NCBI GenBank assembly: GCA_020346805.1
Contig: CP070790.1
Coordinates: 54,365 to 60,911 of the forward strand
Direction of reading: 5' to 3'
Length of the DNA: 6,547 nucleotides
DNA from: Planctomycetota bacterium
Lineage (GTDB): Bacteria > Planctomycetota > Phycisphaerae > UBA1845 > PWPN01
Made by a program: the position numbers and the translations under genes. Numbering within the stretch: the stretch's first letter is position 1; each line of letters starts with the position of its first letter. Below are positions 6,390 through 6,547 of this stretch, piece after piece. Under the pieces are notes generated by a model, which saw only the letters and a list, made by a program, of their open reading frames with translations, made no database searches and was not told the DNA's origin.

Positions 6390-6431
6390 CGACAATCAAA
6401 TAATATACGCCGACAAAATGGAGTCTTCATC

Positions 6432-6547
6432 ATGAAACGTTTGATCCTGATCCTTATCGCCACATCGTTTCTTATTCTCTCTGCATTCAGCCATGCGGAT
6501 GAGCTTAGCTCGCAGTTCGCCAATGCCCGGCCGGAATTCTCGCCGGC
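6432..6547 (+). CDS. N-terminus of an exported protein of unknown function (partial)
   Basis: 38 codons are visible before the window ends. The protein starts MKRLILILIATSF, followed by more hydrophobic residues and SAFSHA then DELSSQ. This is a textbook signal peptide: basic start, hydrophobic core at about 4-18, and a likely signal peptidase I site after SHA (residue 22). The mature part begins polar (DELSSQFANARPEF). GGAG at 6420-6423, eight bases before the ATG, is a strong ribosome binding site and fixes the start. The gene is divergent from hisF and shares its 589-base intergenic region. The mature protein cannot be assigned from 16 residues. There is no lipobox cysteine, so a soluble periplasmic or secreted product is more likely than a lipoprotein. 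Confidence 0.85.
   Translation, partial: MKRLILILIATSFLILSAFSHADELSSQFANARPEFSP

Larger units (their letters stand above)
5843..6431. other. Divergent intergenic region between hisF and the exported-protein gene
   Basis: 589 bases without a gene I can defend. Reading from hisF outward it contains: an inverted repeat CCCGAG/CTCGGG in the hisF leader (5870-5896), a candidate hisF promoter (5960-5989), a TAACTT-ATG-AAGTTA dyad (6006-6020), a CAGGG/CCCTG hairpin (6041-6062), an 8-bp AT-rich dyad (6074-6094), a seven-A run (6103-6109), a speculative UGA-containing minus-strand small ORF (6191-6352), and a CATAAT box (6384-6389) before the plus-strand gene. No tRNA cloverleaf was found; T-arm-like strings near 5983 and 6050 do not fold. 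Several short open frames exist on both strands, none with a convincing ribosome site. Confidence 0.7.

Overview
The window carries a four-gene block on the minus strand (right to left: hisF, a PilT-type ATPase, a membrane-anchored GspE/PilB-like protein, and a long CvpA-like membrane protein). At the left edge there may be the first codons of another minus-strand gene. At the right edge, a divergent plus-strand gene for an exported protein begins. Base composition is roughly balanced. A CvpA-type protein with a long C-terminal extension, next to a GspE-like protein with N-terminal membrane segments and a PilT, reminds me of Planctomycetota, perhaps the Phycisphaerae. That is a recollection of gene neighbourhoods, not a search result, so the taxonomy is tentative.

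Layout. 1-49: possible 5' end of a minus-strand ORF. 76-105: intrinsic terminator for the minus-strand block. 167-2014: CvpA-like protein with two repeated C-terminal domains. 2021-3814: GspE-like protein with a signal-like segment, three membrane spans and a C-terminal ATPase fold whose catalytic motifs are eroded. 3848-5041: PilT-like ATPase with all motifs intact. 5075-5842: hisF. 5843-6431: 589-base divergent intergenic region with a candidate hisF promoter, several dyads and a speculative UGA-containing small ORF. 6432 to the end: start of a secreted-protein gene.

How the genes may work together. Same strand, gaps of 6 to 33 bases and a terminator after the last gene support one transcript. 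HisF makes imidazole glycerol phosphate in histidine synthesis and is probably a passenger. The other three look like one inner-membrane system: an active cytosolic PilT-type motor, a membrane-embedded homologue that has lost the Walker A lysine, the Walker B glutamate and the His box but keeps its zinc tetracysteine, and a CvpA-like protein with large repeat domains. No pilin, PilC/GspF platform, PilM-N-O or secretin is present. The most notable result is the membrane-bound, probably catalytically dead GspE-like protein beside an intact PilT.
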